Shown: piece after piece, positions 1 through 12,188 of the stretch | Layout of the letters: each line of letters opens with the position of its first letter | Position numbering within the stretch: position 1 is the first letter of the stretch | NCBI GenBank assembly: GCA_963556695.1 | Contig: CAUWAG010000010.1 | Coordinates: 4,278,001 to 4,342,000 of the forward strand | Source of the DNA: Anthostomella pinea | Lineage: Eukaryota > Ascomycota > Sordariomycetes > Xylariales > Xylariaceae | Length of the DNA: 64,000 bases | Direction of reading: 5' to 3' | Notes under the pieces: generated by a model | The model's database searches: none | The model's input: only the letters and a program-made list of their open reading frames with translations | What the model was told of the DNA's origin: nothing | Translations under genes and position numbers: made by a program

Positions 1-196
1 AGATACGCTCAAGCATGTCGGCGGGTGGGCAATCGCAACCCAGTTCTGTCCCCGAGCACACACCACTAGGGACATTTCTCCAGCATCCCACTTCTCCCCA
101 CGCCCGTCCTGAGGCCGCCAGCGAGACCCGAGAGGCAGCCCCGGATTGGAACTGTTGCTGATCCAAGCAGCCAGCTTGGCTTGCAAGGCTCACGAC

Positions 197-3100
197 ATGA
201 AGAAACTTGTATGTTTGAAGACCGCTGTTGATATAACACGAGTGCACTTTGCTAACGGTCTGACTTAAGCCGGGCTTTGGTGCACCGAAGCCTGTGAACA
301 CCCTCGCCGTGAACACCACCACAAACCCGCGACAACCTATCCCCTCCACGTCCGTAACCACTCGGTCGAGCCCGCCTCTCCCGCCACCTGTAAAGCGACA
401 GAGGATCGAAGGAAATGCCCCGACTCCTACCCATACCAATCTTCAGTTCGCGCCATCACTTGATTGGGCGGCCAACGACAAGAATCCGCGCAAACGTGTC
501 CGCAGCGAGGCCTCTGGGGTTGATGATTCGCCAACGCTGAGTGTTCAGTCGTTGGGTTCCAAGTCAAGCCACCTTAACGTCAAGGAAAATCGAGTTGTCG
601 AGAAGAATAATACTTACCCTCGTAAGAAGCGACAACGTTATAGCAAGCGCGCACCCGGTACACGCACCGATGAAGGACGCATGGAAGGCCCCAGCGGAAA
701 GTCTCCAGCGTCATGTCTCACGTCTAGCGAAGTCGAGGACGAGCCCAAGGACCACGACGTTGACATTGTTGAGTGCCAACCAGTCCCCTCGGTCTCAGGA
801 GGGCAAGAGGGAAATGCCGCGCAGGAGCGTCCCATTGGTGACTATGAAGGCCGTTTTCGTAAGAAAGGGAATGGGAGCTCACTCACTCTCGATACCAGGG
901 CCAATGCTCTGGAAAAATTCATCAAGGTCCTTGACAATACGGATCCAAAACGGCAGAAGATTCCCAGCAATAGCCCTGATGAGCTAGCCCCGAATGCAGA
1001 CGATTTCAAGAGGGTGTCTGTCAGGCAACCATTGCAACCGTCGCCAAGTCTCTCGACGAAAGGCGATATTCTGCGGACAAAGTTCAACAGAACGAAACCA
1101 CCGAAACCCAAGGTGGTCGAGGCATCAGATGCAGATCGTGATCTCGCCAAGGACATAGTTGGCGACGGGCTTAGCATTATATGTGGTGCTTCTGGTCGCT
1201 ATAAATACTACCAGTCACATGTCCCCGAAGCCAATCGTTGCTTTCTCTCGGCAGGGATGATCAGTACCATTCTGCGACCTACTGACCAGGCTGGCAACCC
1301 CCTAAAGCAGTATGAATACCTGACAGTGAACCTCGGGAATGTCACGGAAATTGCGCGGTGTGAGCAACGACACGAAAGCAATATCATCCTTGTCGCCCAA
1401 AGTCTTGATCACATGACTGGAGCTGGACCGAAGCTTATGCTAGAGCTGGCAAACCGCAACTCATGCGACAAATTCATGCAATGGGCCTTGATGAAGAGAG
1501 TTGAGAGCCGAACTCTCCAGATTAAACACTGTTCACCGTAAGATCCTGTGGTTCGGTGGCATAGAAAATATGGCTAACGTCAATAGTGCGATTCTCACAA
1601 AGCAATTCCAGGAATTGCTCAAGAGGGCAGAGAGGGACACTGTTCTCAGGGATGAGGATTCGGTTGCCGATGACATGCTACTCATTGCACACAACAAACA
1701 AGCTCGTTCTCGTGTGGCTCAGAGACCAGGTCACGGTCCATCTGGCGTAGCTCCGCGACTAAAATTGAAGGATGCCATGAGGCCATCTCCCAGCTCCCGG
1801 TCCACTCAGAATGATGATGTGGTCACGCAATCGGCAGATACAGACGAACATAACGGACAGAGGACAGAACGCACGACGCGTTGGACGTTCGCGCTGAGAG
1901 ATTCACCGAAGCGATTCGGTCCTAGGCCCGAGATTTGGACGATGGCCAATCCTGACTGGGAAAAGCAATGGTGCAATTCTCTTGTTTTCCCCCCCCCAGG
2001 GCAAGAACCGAGCAACCGTTGACAAAGACGATATTCTCAGGCTGGATGAAGGACAGTTCCTGAATGACAATTTGGTCATCTTCTATCTGCGGTACCTCCA
2101 GGACAAGCTGGAGCGGGAAAGGCCTGACCTAGCTCAGCGAATTTACTTCCAGAATACTTTCTTCTACGATAAGCTGAAGCCGTCGAAGAACAGCCGCGGG
2201 ATCGACTATGATAGTGTCAAAGCATGGACCTCCAAGGTTGATATCTTCACGAAAGACTTCATCGTTGTCCCGATAAATGAGTATAATCATTGGTATGTTG
2301 CAATCATCTACAACGCACCAAAGCTCGTGCCGTCTCCTAATGGGTCGGGAACGCTGGTTCCCGACCAAAGGGCATCGACCCCGATTGAGGATGAAGCAGA
2401 GGTTGCGCAAACCCCTAGAGAGCTTCCCGCGGGGACAGCAACGACGCGCGGTCTTCTGGACGATGAAACCATCAAGGCTACTGCAGAGAGTGATGTCCTC
2501 AGCGACTTGAGCCGTATGTCGATCAACAGCCCCGACATTCTGGTTAGTGAGGCTAAGCAGGCAACAGACAGCAAGCAAGACACCGTGCACGATGATGCGC
2601 GATCGGACGAACCTTCTTCGGTTATCCATATAGTTAAGGACTCGGATGAATCGAAGGCTGATCTCGAGCAGATCTCGGATCCCGTCAGCAGTCAAAGCCG
2701 GAAGAAGCCAGGCAAGAGACATAACACTGGCCTTCGGAAGCACAACCTCGATGCGCCCAAGATCATTACACTTGACTCTCTCGGCGGAACCCATTCACCA
2801 ACCTGCAGTTTTCTTCGGTCATACCTGGTTGCAGAGCTGAAAGACAAAAGAGATATAGAGATTGCGAACCCTGGTGCTTTAGGTATGACAGCTAAGGGCG
2901 TCCCTGAGCAGTCGAATCACTGCGATTGTGGGGTGTATGTGCTGGGCTACATTGAAGAATTCTTGAAGAACCCCGACAAGTTTGTTCGCAGCTTACTCCA
3001 GCATGACGACGAGATTGAATGGAACCTAGATCCGTCAGTGCTTCGGAATGAGATCAGAGACCTGATCTTCGCCATGCAGCGAGAACAGCAACGAAAGGAA

Positions 3101-4201
3101 GATGTTATTCGAGAAAAGAAGCGACAGGCAAGATCCAAGAAGATGACCACAGCCGAGGAGACGGGTGACTCCCAGAAACCAGCCGTTAGTCCTGCAGAGA
3201 AGCACAGTGATGCTCCGGCGGAAGCCAAAGCCATGCGTGAAAAGTGTGGTACCGAAGGGGAAGCATCGCATGTTGCGACAGACCCACGCCCACCTAGTTC
3301 GTCATGTCACAGTGAGACTCGAGGAGCGTCCAAGGGTAATATCCAGAGTGGTAGTCCTGACGTGATGGGAAAGGGTGGCACACCAAGACCGCAGTCGTCC
3401 AGCTCCAACGATCGTGGTGGTGTGAGGATGCTAAACCAGCCCGTTGACCAGGAAGGCGATTCCGGCGGAAAAGAGAGATATGTCGAATTGCAATCCGATT
3501 CGACTCCACTGGAGGTTTTGCCTCGGGTGCATGGTGAGAACCCTGAGTCAGGTGATGGGCAGCTCTTTCTAAACGGTGAAGGCGACGTTCAAACAAAGAT
3601 CCGCAACCACCAGGGCCACTCCAGAGGGGAAGAATCAAAGGCGATAACGAAGGTCAAGTCGGCTACAGTTCTCCTCTCCCCCGGACCTTCAACACAGACA
3701 CTGGAATCGGGAGACGAGCTGTCCATGCCAGGTACCTTTCCTACATCCCCTGCTGTTAGGGCCAATGCGGGTACGAAGTATCGCCTTTCGTCTCCTAGTG
3801 GAGATAGTGTCGACGATATCAAGAAGCGATTTCTCCAGCCACTGGAGTTTCCGTCCGAGTCATCCCGTGACGGGACGCCGACGAACCCCATGCTCGTTGA
3901 GGACTCAGAAGCGGTTCGTCATAGCACAGGGGATGATGCTCAAAGACGTCAAAATGGTCAGCCGAGGAAGCCCAAACTCGTGGTTGAACTGTCAACAGTC
4001 AGTTCTCGCAATCAGCAGTCGCATGCGGGCACCCAGCCCGACCGTCGAAAGGAGACCTCCTCGCAGAGCCGCCATTTTCCTCCTCGAAAAGAGACCACAC
4101 AAAGCCATCACTTTGCTGGCCGACAACCAGGCGATCGGATGGCCTCGGCTAAGTTGCATGATGATGACGCGGAACACAAAGTCATTGATATTTCTGACTG
4201 A
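197..4201 (+). CDS. ULP2: Ulp2/Smt4-like SUMO-deconjugating cysteine protease (one frame break at a C9 run)
   Basis: Proposed exons are 197..208, 270..1537 and 1587..4201. The first exon is only ATG plus three codons, and it splices in phase to an exon opening PGFGAPKP. Codon phase is also kept across the 1538..1586 intron. The C48-type catalytic core is clear: the entry motif LDEGQFLNDNL, His in NHWYVAII (about 2288), Asp in ITLDSLGG (2774) and Gln..Cys in PEQSNHCDCGVYV (Cys codon 2927). Some 160 residues separate His and Asp, an insert typical of Ulp2/SENP6/7 rather than Ulp1. A PH-like stretch lies before the protease (about 1180..1500). The C-terminus KVIDISD looks like a SUMO-interacting motif. 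The frame switches at the C9 run 1989..1997. Dropping one C restores SLVFPPQGKNRATV and gives about 1297 aa. Known family role: trimming of poly-SUMO chains in the nucleus. Confidence 0.85.
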
Positions 4202-5660
4202 GTAATCGGTAGCTTATGGTTTCAATTGGGATTCCAAGATCAGGAACTGTAGAATCGAGATTTTTCACGAGGAGCATTCAACGGAAGGCATCATGGGCGT
4301 CGTACTTTTGCATGGAAATGGAGTCGAGCGGTGTGTCTACTTTGTCTTATACCCCCGCCCGGAACCCGGTGTGATCTCTGGTGTGCTCTCTGTTTTCCTG
4401 AAGCGTAGGACTACTATGGCGTCTACTCTACATAGGATGGTGAATGACAAGAGTTCTGACAGATTTCTACATGCTTACCCTGCTCCCAAGCAGGTCGTGA
4501 ATCGCCCTGGTACGGCTCGTATGCCCCGGGTTGTACCCTCGTTTGCCTCCTTGGCCACACGCACGTTGGGCATCCTGTACGCCACCGTCCTGTGGCTGGC
4601 CGGCACCCACTCTGTGACCGCCGCCACCCGGCCATTACATTGGGGCTCCTCGTCCTGCCCCAGCACCGCACCGCGTCGTAGAACACCTACTCCTCGTCAC
4701 CATCACCGTAGCTCATAACTACTGGCCCCGTCATTTTTCATGATGATGAGCTATAGCGAAGCAGTGCGTCATGCCGAGCTTGTGGAGCTCACTGTGGTTA
4801 GTCTAGTATCGGCCTGAATGAAGGCTGCGAGGCGGGCTGGTTGGAGGCATGGGATCACGGATGGGATGAGGTGGGCTGTAGGTGAGGCACCACCCTGTTA
4901 GTTCTTTTTTTTCGGTTATTGAGGGTGAGTGAGTGTGGACGAGGTTGTGGGTGGGTGGGTGAGTGAGTGAACGTGTGTGTCTATGTGGGTGAGCTCGTGG
5001 GTTGCCGAGTATGCGAGTTCAAGTCCTCCTGTGATAGGTTAACCCGTGACAGTGACGGTGATGGTGACGGTGACGGTGTCGTTGCCCTTGCTACCAGACT
5101 GATTGGTCAAAGCCGAGCCTTCTCACGCTTGGCTCGGGTCGAGGAACTGATTAGGTAGTGGACGGCGGGCGACTTTGGTTGGTTCTAGTAGCACTTGTAG
5201 GTATGAGAAGAGAGTATGGCGGTTTATTATTGTTCGTTCTTAGGGCTTTAGGTTGATGGTTTGGTTCAATCGACGTATTCAACTCGGGTAGATGCCGGTA
5301 TAGTATCTGTTGCTCACCTGGTTCTCACTTCTGATGGCTCATGTCGAGTCACGGCACTTTCCCCATGATCATAGGCACAGTGTCGGCTGCGCGCACCACC
5401 CCCACAGGCGGGACAATAGGGGGCGATGAGCTCACACCAGCAGCAACACTCCTCTTGACACCCACTGCTTGAAAAAGTATCATCACAAAAGTCATAATAA
5501 TCGTCCTGCTTCTGTCATCCCAAAAAAGATAAGATTCAACGAATTTCTTGAGACACGGCCACGGTCTACAGCTTGTACATACACCGAGGATGATCATGTC
5601 CTTCATCAGGAAACAGTCAAGCTACCTCTCCCCGATATACGAGATCCACACCTTTGGAAG
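4202..5660. other. Intergenic, no supported gene
   Basis: Between the 3' end of the SUMO protease gene and the 3' end of the subtilase gene. Open frames here are short and unspliceable into anything recognisable. Low-complexity GTGGGTGGGTGAGTGAGTG around 4950 and a 6-bp GTGACG/GTGATG tandem tract at 5046..5079 are the only structure seen. Confidence 0.6.
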
Positions 5661-7169
5661 TTACGGTTTCTCTGCTCCCTCGTACTGGTCCTCGGTGACT
5701 CCATTCCAGATCATCCGTAGCCCGCTCTTGCGAGCCCAGCTGCCGTCGTCGGATTGCATGTATTTGATGAGCTCCTTGACGAACTCGCCAGATTTGGCTT
5801 TGATTTGCGGGCCTTTGCCCCTCGGCATTCCCAACCAATATGCCACGACGCCTGTGACAACAGCCTGCGCTGGGTGGAGGTCAGTTTCTAAGATGACACA
5901 AAACATGATGCATTGAAGCAGTGTGTGGACGTACCTTGTGAGGTCCCGGAAGCAAAATATCTCACACCGTTGACACTGCAGGAGCCCTCACCGGCGGCAT
6001 ATATGGTAGTCTCGCGACCTCTTTGGGATTTTGGCAGAAGCACCCCCGTGGCATCAACAGCGCTGACGGCGATCAAAGGCTTCTCGCCGGCAAAGAGTTG
6101 CGGGTACCTATCAACTCCGTTGTGGCCTGGCTCCAGCCCCGAATTGCCAGCGGCCATGATTACGGGGACGTCGGCTTTGACGAATTGGTCGAACAAAATT
6201 CCCATAGTCTCCTTGAAAACATCGAATTCGCCATTGTCGTTGAACTCGTCCTCGAACTGAAGGGTAATGCTGACGACGCTTTTTCGCTTGCGATCGTCAT
6301 CTGAAGTGATGTGATTGTATGCCTCGACCAAGGCAAAAAGGAACTCGCTACGGGAATCGGCACCTTGCTGGACGGCAACGAGGGAGGCCTTTTTCGCGAT
6401 GCCGTAATCTTGACCGACGGCTTTGCTCATGACGCAGCTCCCGTGCGGCTCGATGCCCCTTTCCATGTCGGGATTCACGCCTGAACTTTTCGCCCTCGGG
6501 GTCTGGACGGTTTGTACCCGCGAGAGCTCCTAAATCCGTTTGTGTTAGAACCCTTACGTGTCTTGTAAAGAAGTGTAGTGCTATACTCGCCTTACTGCGT
6601 ATCACTCCATCCTCTATGCTGTACACCCAAATTCCTTCCGCGGCACTTTCATGAAAGGCGTAGTCCGAATACTGACGTTGCTCCGTATCCTTCGGCTGGC
6701 TAGTAGCAGCCAAGTCGGCGATATCGCCTTTCTGGCGAATGTATCCACTATCTGAATCGCCTCTCTTTCCGTGCGTCGAGCTTACCGCTGATCGAATTGC
6801 CTTGTGAGCAGTGTCTGGCAAGGGGCCTGTCGCGCCTCGATCCTCATGGACGGCTCGGACGCCCGGGGTCTTCCGGGCTGTTGCAGCTTCGGCCGCGTTC
6901 ATTCTACCACTCCATAGCAAGACACGGTCAGTCCTCCCTGTGAATACCTGAGCGCGTCCCGCTATCTCGCCCAGTCGTTCCTCCACCTGTTTATTGAGCC
7001 GCTCATCGGAGGGATGTTCGGGGTATATGATATATACGCCAAAGTCGTTGGCACGAATGGTCTTGTCAGACCGCCGGTTTGGGGCCGCTCCGAAGTACGC
7101 CCGGCTTGTAGCTGCTACTGAGGAGATGACCACAGAAGCGAAGAATAAGGGTGCTAGTGAGAAGCGCAT
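5661..7169 (-). CDS. Secreted subtilisin-like serine protease (peptidase S8)
   Basis: Start ATG at 7169 gives a signal peptide (MRFSLAPLFFASVVISSVAA), followed by an I9-like propeptide (VYIIYPEH through RAVHEDRG). The catalytic triad can be read: Asp in VYSIEDGV, His in EPHGSCVMSKAVG, the oxyanion Asn in MAAGNSG, and Ser in ASGTSQ. The Ser motif is completed across a 65-bp intron (5870..5934) to AQAVVTGVVAYWL. The first intron starts at GTAAGG (6595). Acceptor 6481 keeps phase and yields 442 aa with exons 7169..6596, 6480..5935 and 5869..5661. The closer acceptor at 6530 has the better branch point but leaves the His exon out of frame. That junction is therefore uncertain. Likely role: extracellular protein degradation. 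Confidence 0.82.
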
Positions 7170-7290
7170 TGTGATCAAAGAAGAAAGTGAGATGACGTTG
7201 ATGAAGCAGTCCACTACCTTGATGTTTCCGAAATGTATGGAAGCGCTTGGGCAACTACAAGATCGAATTCGAGGATACGCATGCGGCCCG

Positions 7291-7299
7291 AATATATAC
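7291..7299 (-). promoter_or_regulatory. TATA-like element of the subtilase gene
   Basis: GGTATATATT on the minus strand about 120 bp upstream of the chosen subtilase start codon. Inferred from position only. Confidence 0.35.
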
Positions 7300-10090
7300 C
7301 TGCGTGGTGACCCACGGGCGTGGTAGAACACACCATGCCTGAGCGAAGTCAAGAAGCACAAGAACAAGATCGATGCGGATTGTGGCAAATCCTTCCTTCT
7401 TCATAAGTCACAGATGAATTTGGAAGTTCCACTTCAATTGACAGGTTGTCAGCAGTGCACGTTACGAGTCAGCCTTACAACACAGGAACTTATCGGGATC
7501 ACCGCCATGCAGGATTGCAAGTGGCAAAGCTGGTTCAGGGGACGACAAGCTTCTTCGAAGCTCGCGCTGCGCTGTGCCGCATCCCATAACACGAGCACCT
7601 GGATAATACTTGAGAACAGGTGGCATTACCAACTAGAAATTATCCATTGAACACTGCGCCGTAGCGAGCTAGGCGACGCCGCTTCCTCTGCTGGCGTAGG
7701 AGGAGGCTGATACCCAAGTAATACTTAAAAATAGATGGCAGTACCATCTGCATACAGGTATTATTCCTAATGCTGCTCTGCAACGAGCCAGGCGACGCCG
7801 CTTCCTTCGGAAGCGGCTCAAGGTTACGGCAGAGCCTGGATTGATTCCACACCAGTGATACCATCTCTCAATGGGAACACGAAGCCTTCGGAAGCACCTT
7901 TGCTAGTCGGCCACCCTAGATATCTGTATAGGGGGATCACAGCAGGTCGTCTGGCCAGATCACACTTGAACCAATACATCACTTTCCGTCCTTTGAGTTA
8001 CAGCAGTATCCAGGTCTATGTGTGAGACAACTTTCCAGCGGACTAAACCGCTGCTTATTCCATTGCAAATTGTTGTTTTAACCGCTTGCCAGTACCATCA
8101 CATGAACTGCGTGTCCCCCCCTTTTCAACCGAGCCTCATCAACGTAGAAAGGAAGGACATTTTCCCAAAGCCCGCATAGATTTCCCCCTGACTAAACACC
8201 CGTCCTATCGCGTGGGCCTCCTGCCGGTGTCAGCTTAAGTCCCGGACTTAGAGTTTCTTCTCAAGACCCACACGCTTCGTAAGGGGGCGGTATTCAACCA
8301 ACCACACTTACCCGTGGCTTCAACTTCAAACTTAAAGGCCCGATCCGGACATCCACACCACTCCAACCCAATCCTCCTAACACATATGTACGAGTCTAAG
8401 GTAGACCATTCCTAGCGGAGTAGCAAATAGCTTAGTTGATCAAGGGCACACTTACTAGCGGCATCGTCTCCAAGGTAGCAATTGCGAACCAAGACAAAAA
8501 CAAAACCAAGAGAAAGAAAAGAAGACAACACAAAAAACATAGCCGTGCGACCAACACCTACTCCTCCGCTTCGAGCCTTCATTTTTCTTCCTTGCATTAT
8601 CAAGCATGACTAGAGGTTCGATGGTCACGGCTTTTGCAAAATGTAGCGAATTTTCCCCAACTTGAACCCCATGATGATGTTGGCGCCGGTGGGGTACATC
8701 CATGAAGTGGTGAACATAAGTCAGTCTACCAGGTTTGATTTCATCGTGGACCGAGCTGCCGACATTGTCGAAGCGGATTTTTTTTTTTGCGCCCCTGTGC
8801 AACACTTTGAAGCACCACCGTTCGAGCCCGCATCTTGCTTTTTGAAGCCCGTCTTCCAATGCCAATTGCTCACCCATATGGCATTGGATATTCCCAACAG
8901 GTCAGCCAAGACAACTCACAACGACTACCACAATCAACCCACGCATGCTCCCATCCACCACCTCTTCAACCATCATCTATCGCCCGCCACCAACTCCCGG
9001 ACAGTCTCACCCCATGTGCTTCGGGTTTCCCTGTCTTGCCGCACAGCGAGTCCTGGGAGTCCAGTGTTCACATGCAAGTCCAGCTTTTGACGCTCATCCC
9101 ACCCACCTCCTTTCTCCTTTTACGACACCAGCTCTTCTCCTCTCCTCCTCTCCTCTCCCCCTCCCCCCCTCTTCCCCCCTGTCCCTATTATACCCCCTAA
9201 CTTTCGAAACGAAGAAGGCGTGTGGTGGCAACGACTCCAAGTTGCAGCTACCGCATCAATCCAACCGCAACATCTTAACATTGCATTAGCAGTCTCGGGT
9301 TGACCGACCCGGTAGATCGAGGTGACTATCATGCATCCACCGTGCGCGCAGCCCCATGGGCGTGGTGTCGGCCGCCGCTTCGACGCGTTCTAAACCAGCT
9401 TCCCTGCCCATAGTCCATGATGAAAAGCGTCGGTCGAAGCCATTGGCAATTCCATCCTATACGTACACCGTAATGTGGCGTCCTAGAAACGATATATATA
9501 CATAGATGCGTGCATGTCTGAGGACGACCAGTAGGTAGTTCGACCCATCCATCAGATCCTCCCCATCCGTGAGTCCGCGACAGGTCCTCGCAAATCCATT
9601 CCATCAATACGATCAGGGACACGTAGTAGCAAAGACACTCGCTTCAAAACGGGACCAAGATTAAGTACTCATTACAATCTGGGTATTCTGGGTACCTAGC
9701 TATCTACCTAGCGGAGAACTATCCGACATCATCTACCTGCTTTACAAATGCTGTACAAGAACGCGAAAAACACCATGCAATGCGAGTAGCGGGCCGTACG
9801 TAAAGAGGGGAGAGAGATCGTGACTCGTGGCGAATCCTAGATCCCCATCCAAAACGACAGGCCACCGGCCGAGAATGCATGGGAAGCGAAGACCCAATAT
9901 CAGCATCACCCGCCTCGAGCGATGGCGAATCCATCCCAGGGGCGGTCATATGCCCCTTTATCGCCAAGTATGCCGTACAGAAAGAAGGTCTCCAAATTAA
10001 GACCGAAAACAACCCTCCAATGCCTTCGCAACCCAGTTCCATACGCCGTTATCCCGTGACCAATTGAAAGCACACAAGCCTGCCGGCAGA
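7300..10090. other. Intergenic, about 2.8 kb, no supported gene
   Basis: Upstream of the subtilase and downstream of the kinase gene. It contains the diverged tandem duplication listed separately (7602..7812). A strong polypyrimidine tract (CTCCTCTCC-type, about 9103..9190) resembles a fungal CT-rich promoter but has no coding sequence after it. Part of 9700..10090 is probably kinase 3' UTR. Confidence 0.55.
7602..7812. repeat. Diverged tandem duplication, about 115-bp unit
   Basis: Two copies (about 7602..7695 and 7719..7812) share ATAATACTT, a TGGCA(T/G)TACCA segment and the block GGCGACGCCGCTTCCT. Intervening bases have diverged. No coding capacity seen. Confidence 0.6.
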
Positions 10091-12188
10091 CTAGGCGCCT
10101 GGCCAACGCAGGCGCAGGCCATCGACCCAGCGACTGTACAGGACATCGGAAAGCTGCTTGCAGTGTTCCATGCCCGGTTCCGTCTCTCGGCCGGGGTATT
10201 TGGCCTGCAAGGCAGCTCTCTCCGGGTCTCTCTCCTTGCCGCTAAGCTTTTCAGGACTACCAGCACCGTTGACCGCCACACTCTCCTGACGCCTCCTATG
10301 GCTCTTCAGATGTGGGTTGCTGGACGCCATGACTAGTTTCGTTGGGCTCGAAGAAGGTTGGCGGGCTGGCGTCTTGATGATAACCGTGCCTTGAGGCGTA
10401 TCAGCATCGATCATTCCCTTCACAGAGCTAATGTTCTGCAAGAATGCATTCGATAGTTTCGTGTCATTGGAGACGTTGGAGTTGAGGTTGCGCAGGAGAT
10501 GATAAGCCCCCTCGGGGTCGACCGAATCCAGAGCAGCAAATGCATCAGCGAGCTTCGCAAGCGCTTCTCGTTTGGCCAGATTGGATGTTTGCGCATGCAA
10601 CTCTGCAAGGGTGGGTTCTACAGCCTTGAAGTAGAGTCGCCGACCCAGAGTGGCCTCCTTGCTCGTCGCTTCTACTGCACCGGGTTGCTGATTCTCGTCT
10701 GTGTTCTCGACGAAGGGATCTGAAGAGGAGGAGACATGGCCAGAAGTCGAGCTATCGGAAGGTACTCTCCTAAAAAGACGCTGCGATGAACCCGAGTTGC
10801 CGAAAGACATGTCCAGTTGAAGGGGCCGTCTCAGTGCTGGAGCCGGTGGGCCACGCATGGATCCTGTGCCCGAGATCTGCGCCAAGGAAGGTTGTCTTCG
10901 CACAGTGGATTTGCGCATGGTTGCCGGAGCGGGCGATGAGGGCTGCAGGGGGGCATCCTTGATATCGAGACGACGTAATGCTTCTTCAGTAGAGAATATT
11001 GACGACGGCTTTCGCGACTTGATAGTGCCTCTCCTAGGGGCAACTGATCTGACGGTATCGAACACCCACTCATCATGCTCGTCTCTCGGCGAGAAATCTT
11101 GCATTGTCTCCTGGTAGAAGCTCCTGTTCTTCTTCTTGCTCTTTGAAGCATCGAAGTTTCGTCGTCGCTCGATCAGTTCCTGCAATGCCTCTACCTTGCC
11201 GGCCGATCGGATGAATCTGTGGTTCAGCATGTCCTTTGCGGAGGGTCGGCGGTCCGGATCCTTCATCAGACACTGCGAGACAAAGTCCTTGAAGTCCTTC
11301 GAGAAATTGCCCTCCAGCTTCGGAGGAGCACTCTTCGGGATGTGGAAGAGGGCTTTCATGGGGTGGAGGTTGGCATGCGGGGGTTCACCATTTGCCATTT
11401 CCAGGGCGGTAATCCCCAGGGACCAGATGTCGGCCTTGAAGTCGTAGCCAGACTGTTGGATGACCTCTGGTGCCATCCAGAACGGTGTGCCGACAAAGGT
11501 GTTCCGCTGGGACTTGATGTTCGTAAGCTGCGCAGCTACTCCAAAGTCGGCCAGCTTGACCTTGCCAGTCTCTGACAACAGGACATTCGCGGCTTTGATA
11601 TCTCGGTGTATCTTTCCTTCGGCGTGGAGGTAGTCGAGACCGCGGAGGAGCTCGCGGCAGATGACAGCAATGTGCGTCTCGCTGAACACGGATGGTTCGG
11701 GTTTGAGCTGGCGAGTATACCATATTAGATAGGGAGGGCTGCGTATAGTATTCGAGGTTGCTTACCAAGTCCAGACATGATCCACCACCAAGATATTCCA
11801 TCACTATCCATAGCTTGCTTCCCCGGAGGAAGCTGGCGATGTACTGGGTTACGTAAGAGCTGGCGCAGGTGCTCAAGACGGAAATCTCGGCTTGTATGTC
11901 TTGGATGTCATCATCGGTCGACTCGAGATCAATCTGATTGATACTGGTCAGTGCCGGCTTCTCCCGTGGCAACGACAGCAATTGTGATGTGTCACTTACA
12001 TGTTTGATGGCAACGATTTCACCCGATGCCCTCTCAATGCCTTTGTACACTACACCGAAGCTACCACCTGCAGATGCGGAGGAATGTTAGCGAAAAGTGA
12101 CGGTTTTGGGTCCAGGACCGAGGTAGAATGACATACGGCCGAGTTCCTCCAGCACTTGGTAGTGACTGGCAATAGCCTCATCTGTCAT
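10091..12188 (-). CDS. Ste20-family (GCK-III, MST3/YSK1-like) serine/threonine kinase
   Basis: Four exons: 12188..12137, 12067..12000, 11933..11766 and 11707..10091, 634 aa, phase kept throughout. The catalytic domain is complete: P-loop GRGSFG (residues 18-23), Lys39 in [16 protein letters not shown] (Asp132), DFG at 150 and GTPFWMAPE at about 169-177. [13 protein letters not shown] and [12 protein letters not shown] are hallmarks of the GCK-III group. The tail holds a conserved WVFDTVRSV segment, a long Ser/Pro-rich linker and a C-terminal block ending LRLRWPGA. Such kinases act in fungal septation and polarity networks (SID-1, MST-1, Kic1/Nak1); which orthologue this is cannot be settled here. 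The second intron (11934..11999) is 66 bp with no in-frame stop. The gene diverges from cyk3 over a 1.6-kb gap. Confidence 0.9.

Noticed and set aside
1989..1997. Programmed +1 ribosomal frameshift in Ulp2
   Set aside because: The site is a plain C9 run without a rare-codon or stop context, and two other C-run breaks in the window point to sequence error or slippage.
4293..4718. 141-codon plus-strand frame after the SUMO protease
   Set aside because: No recognisable content, probably 3' UTR and spacer.
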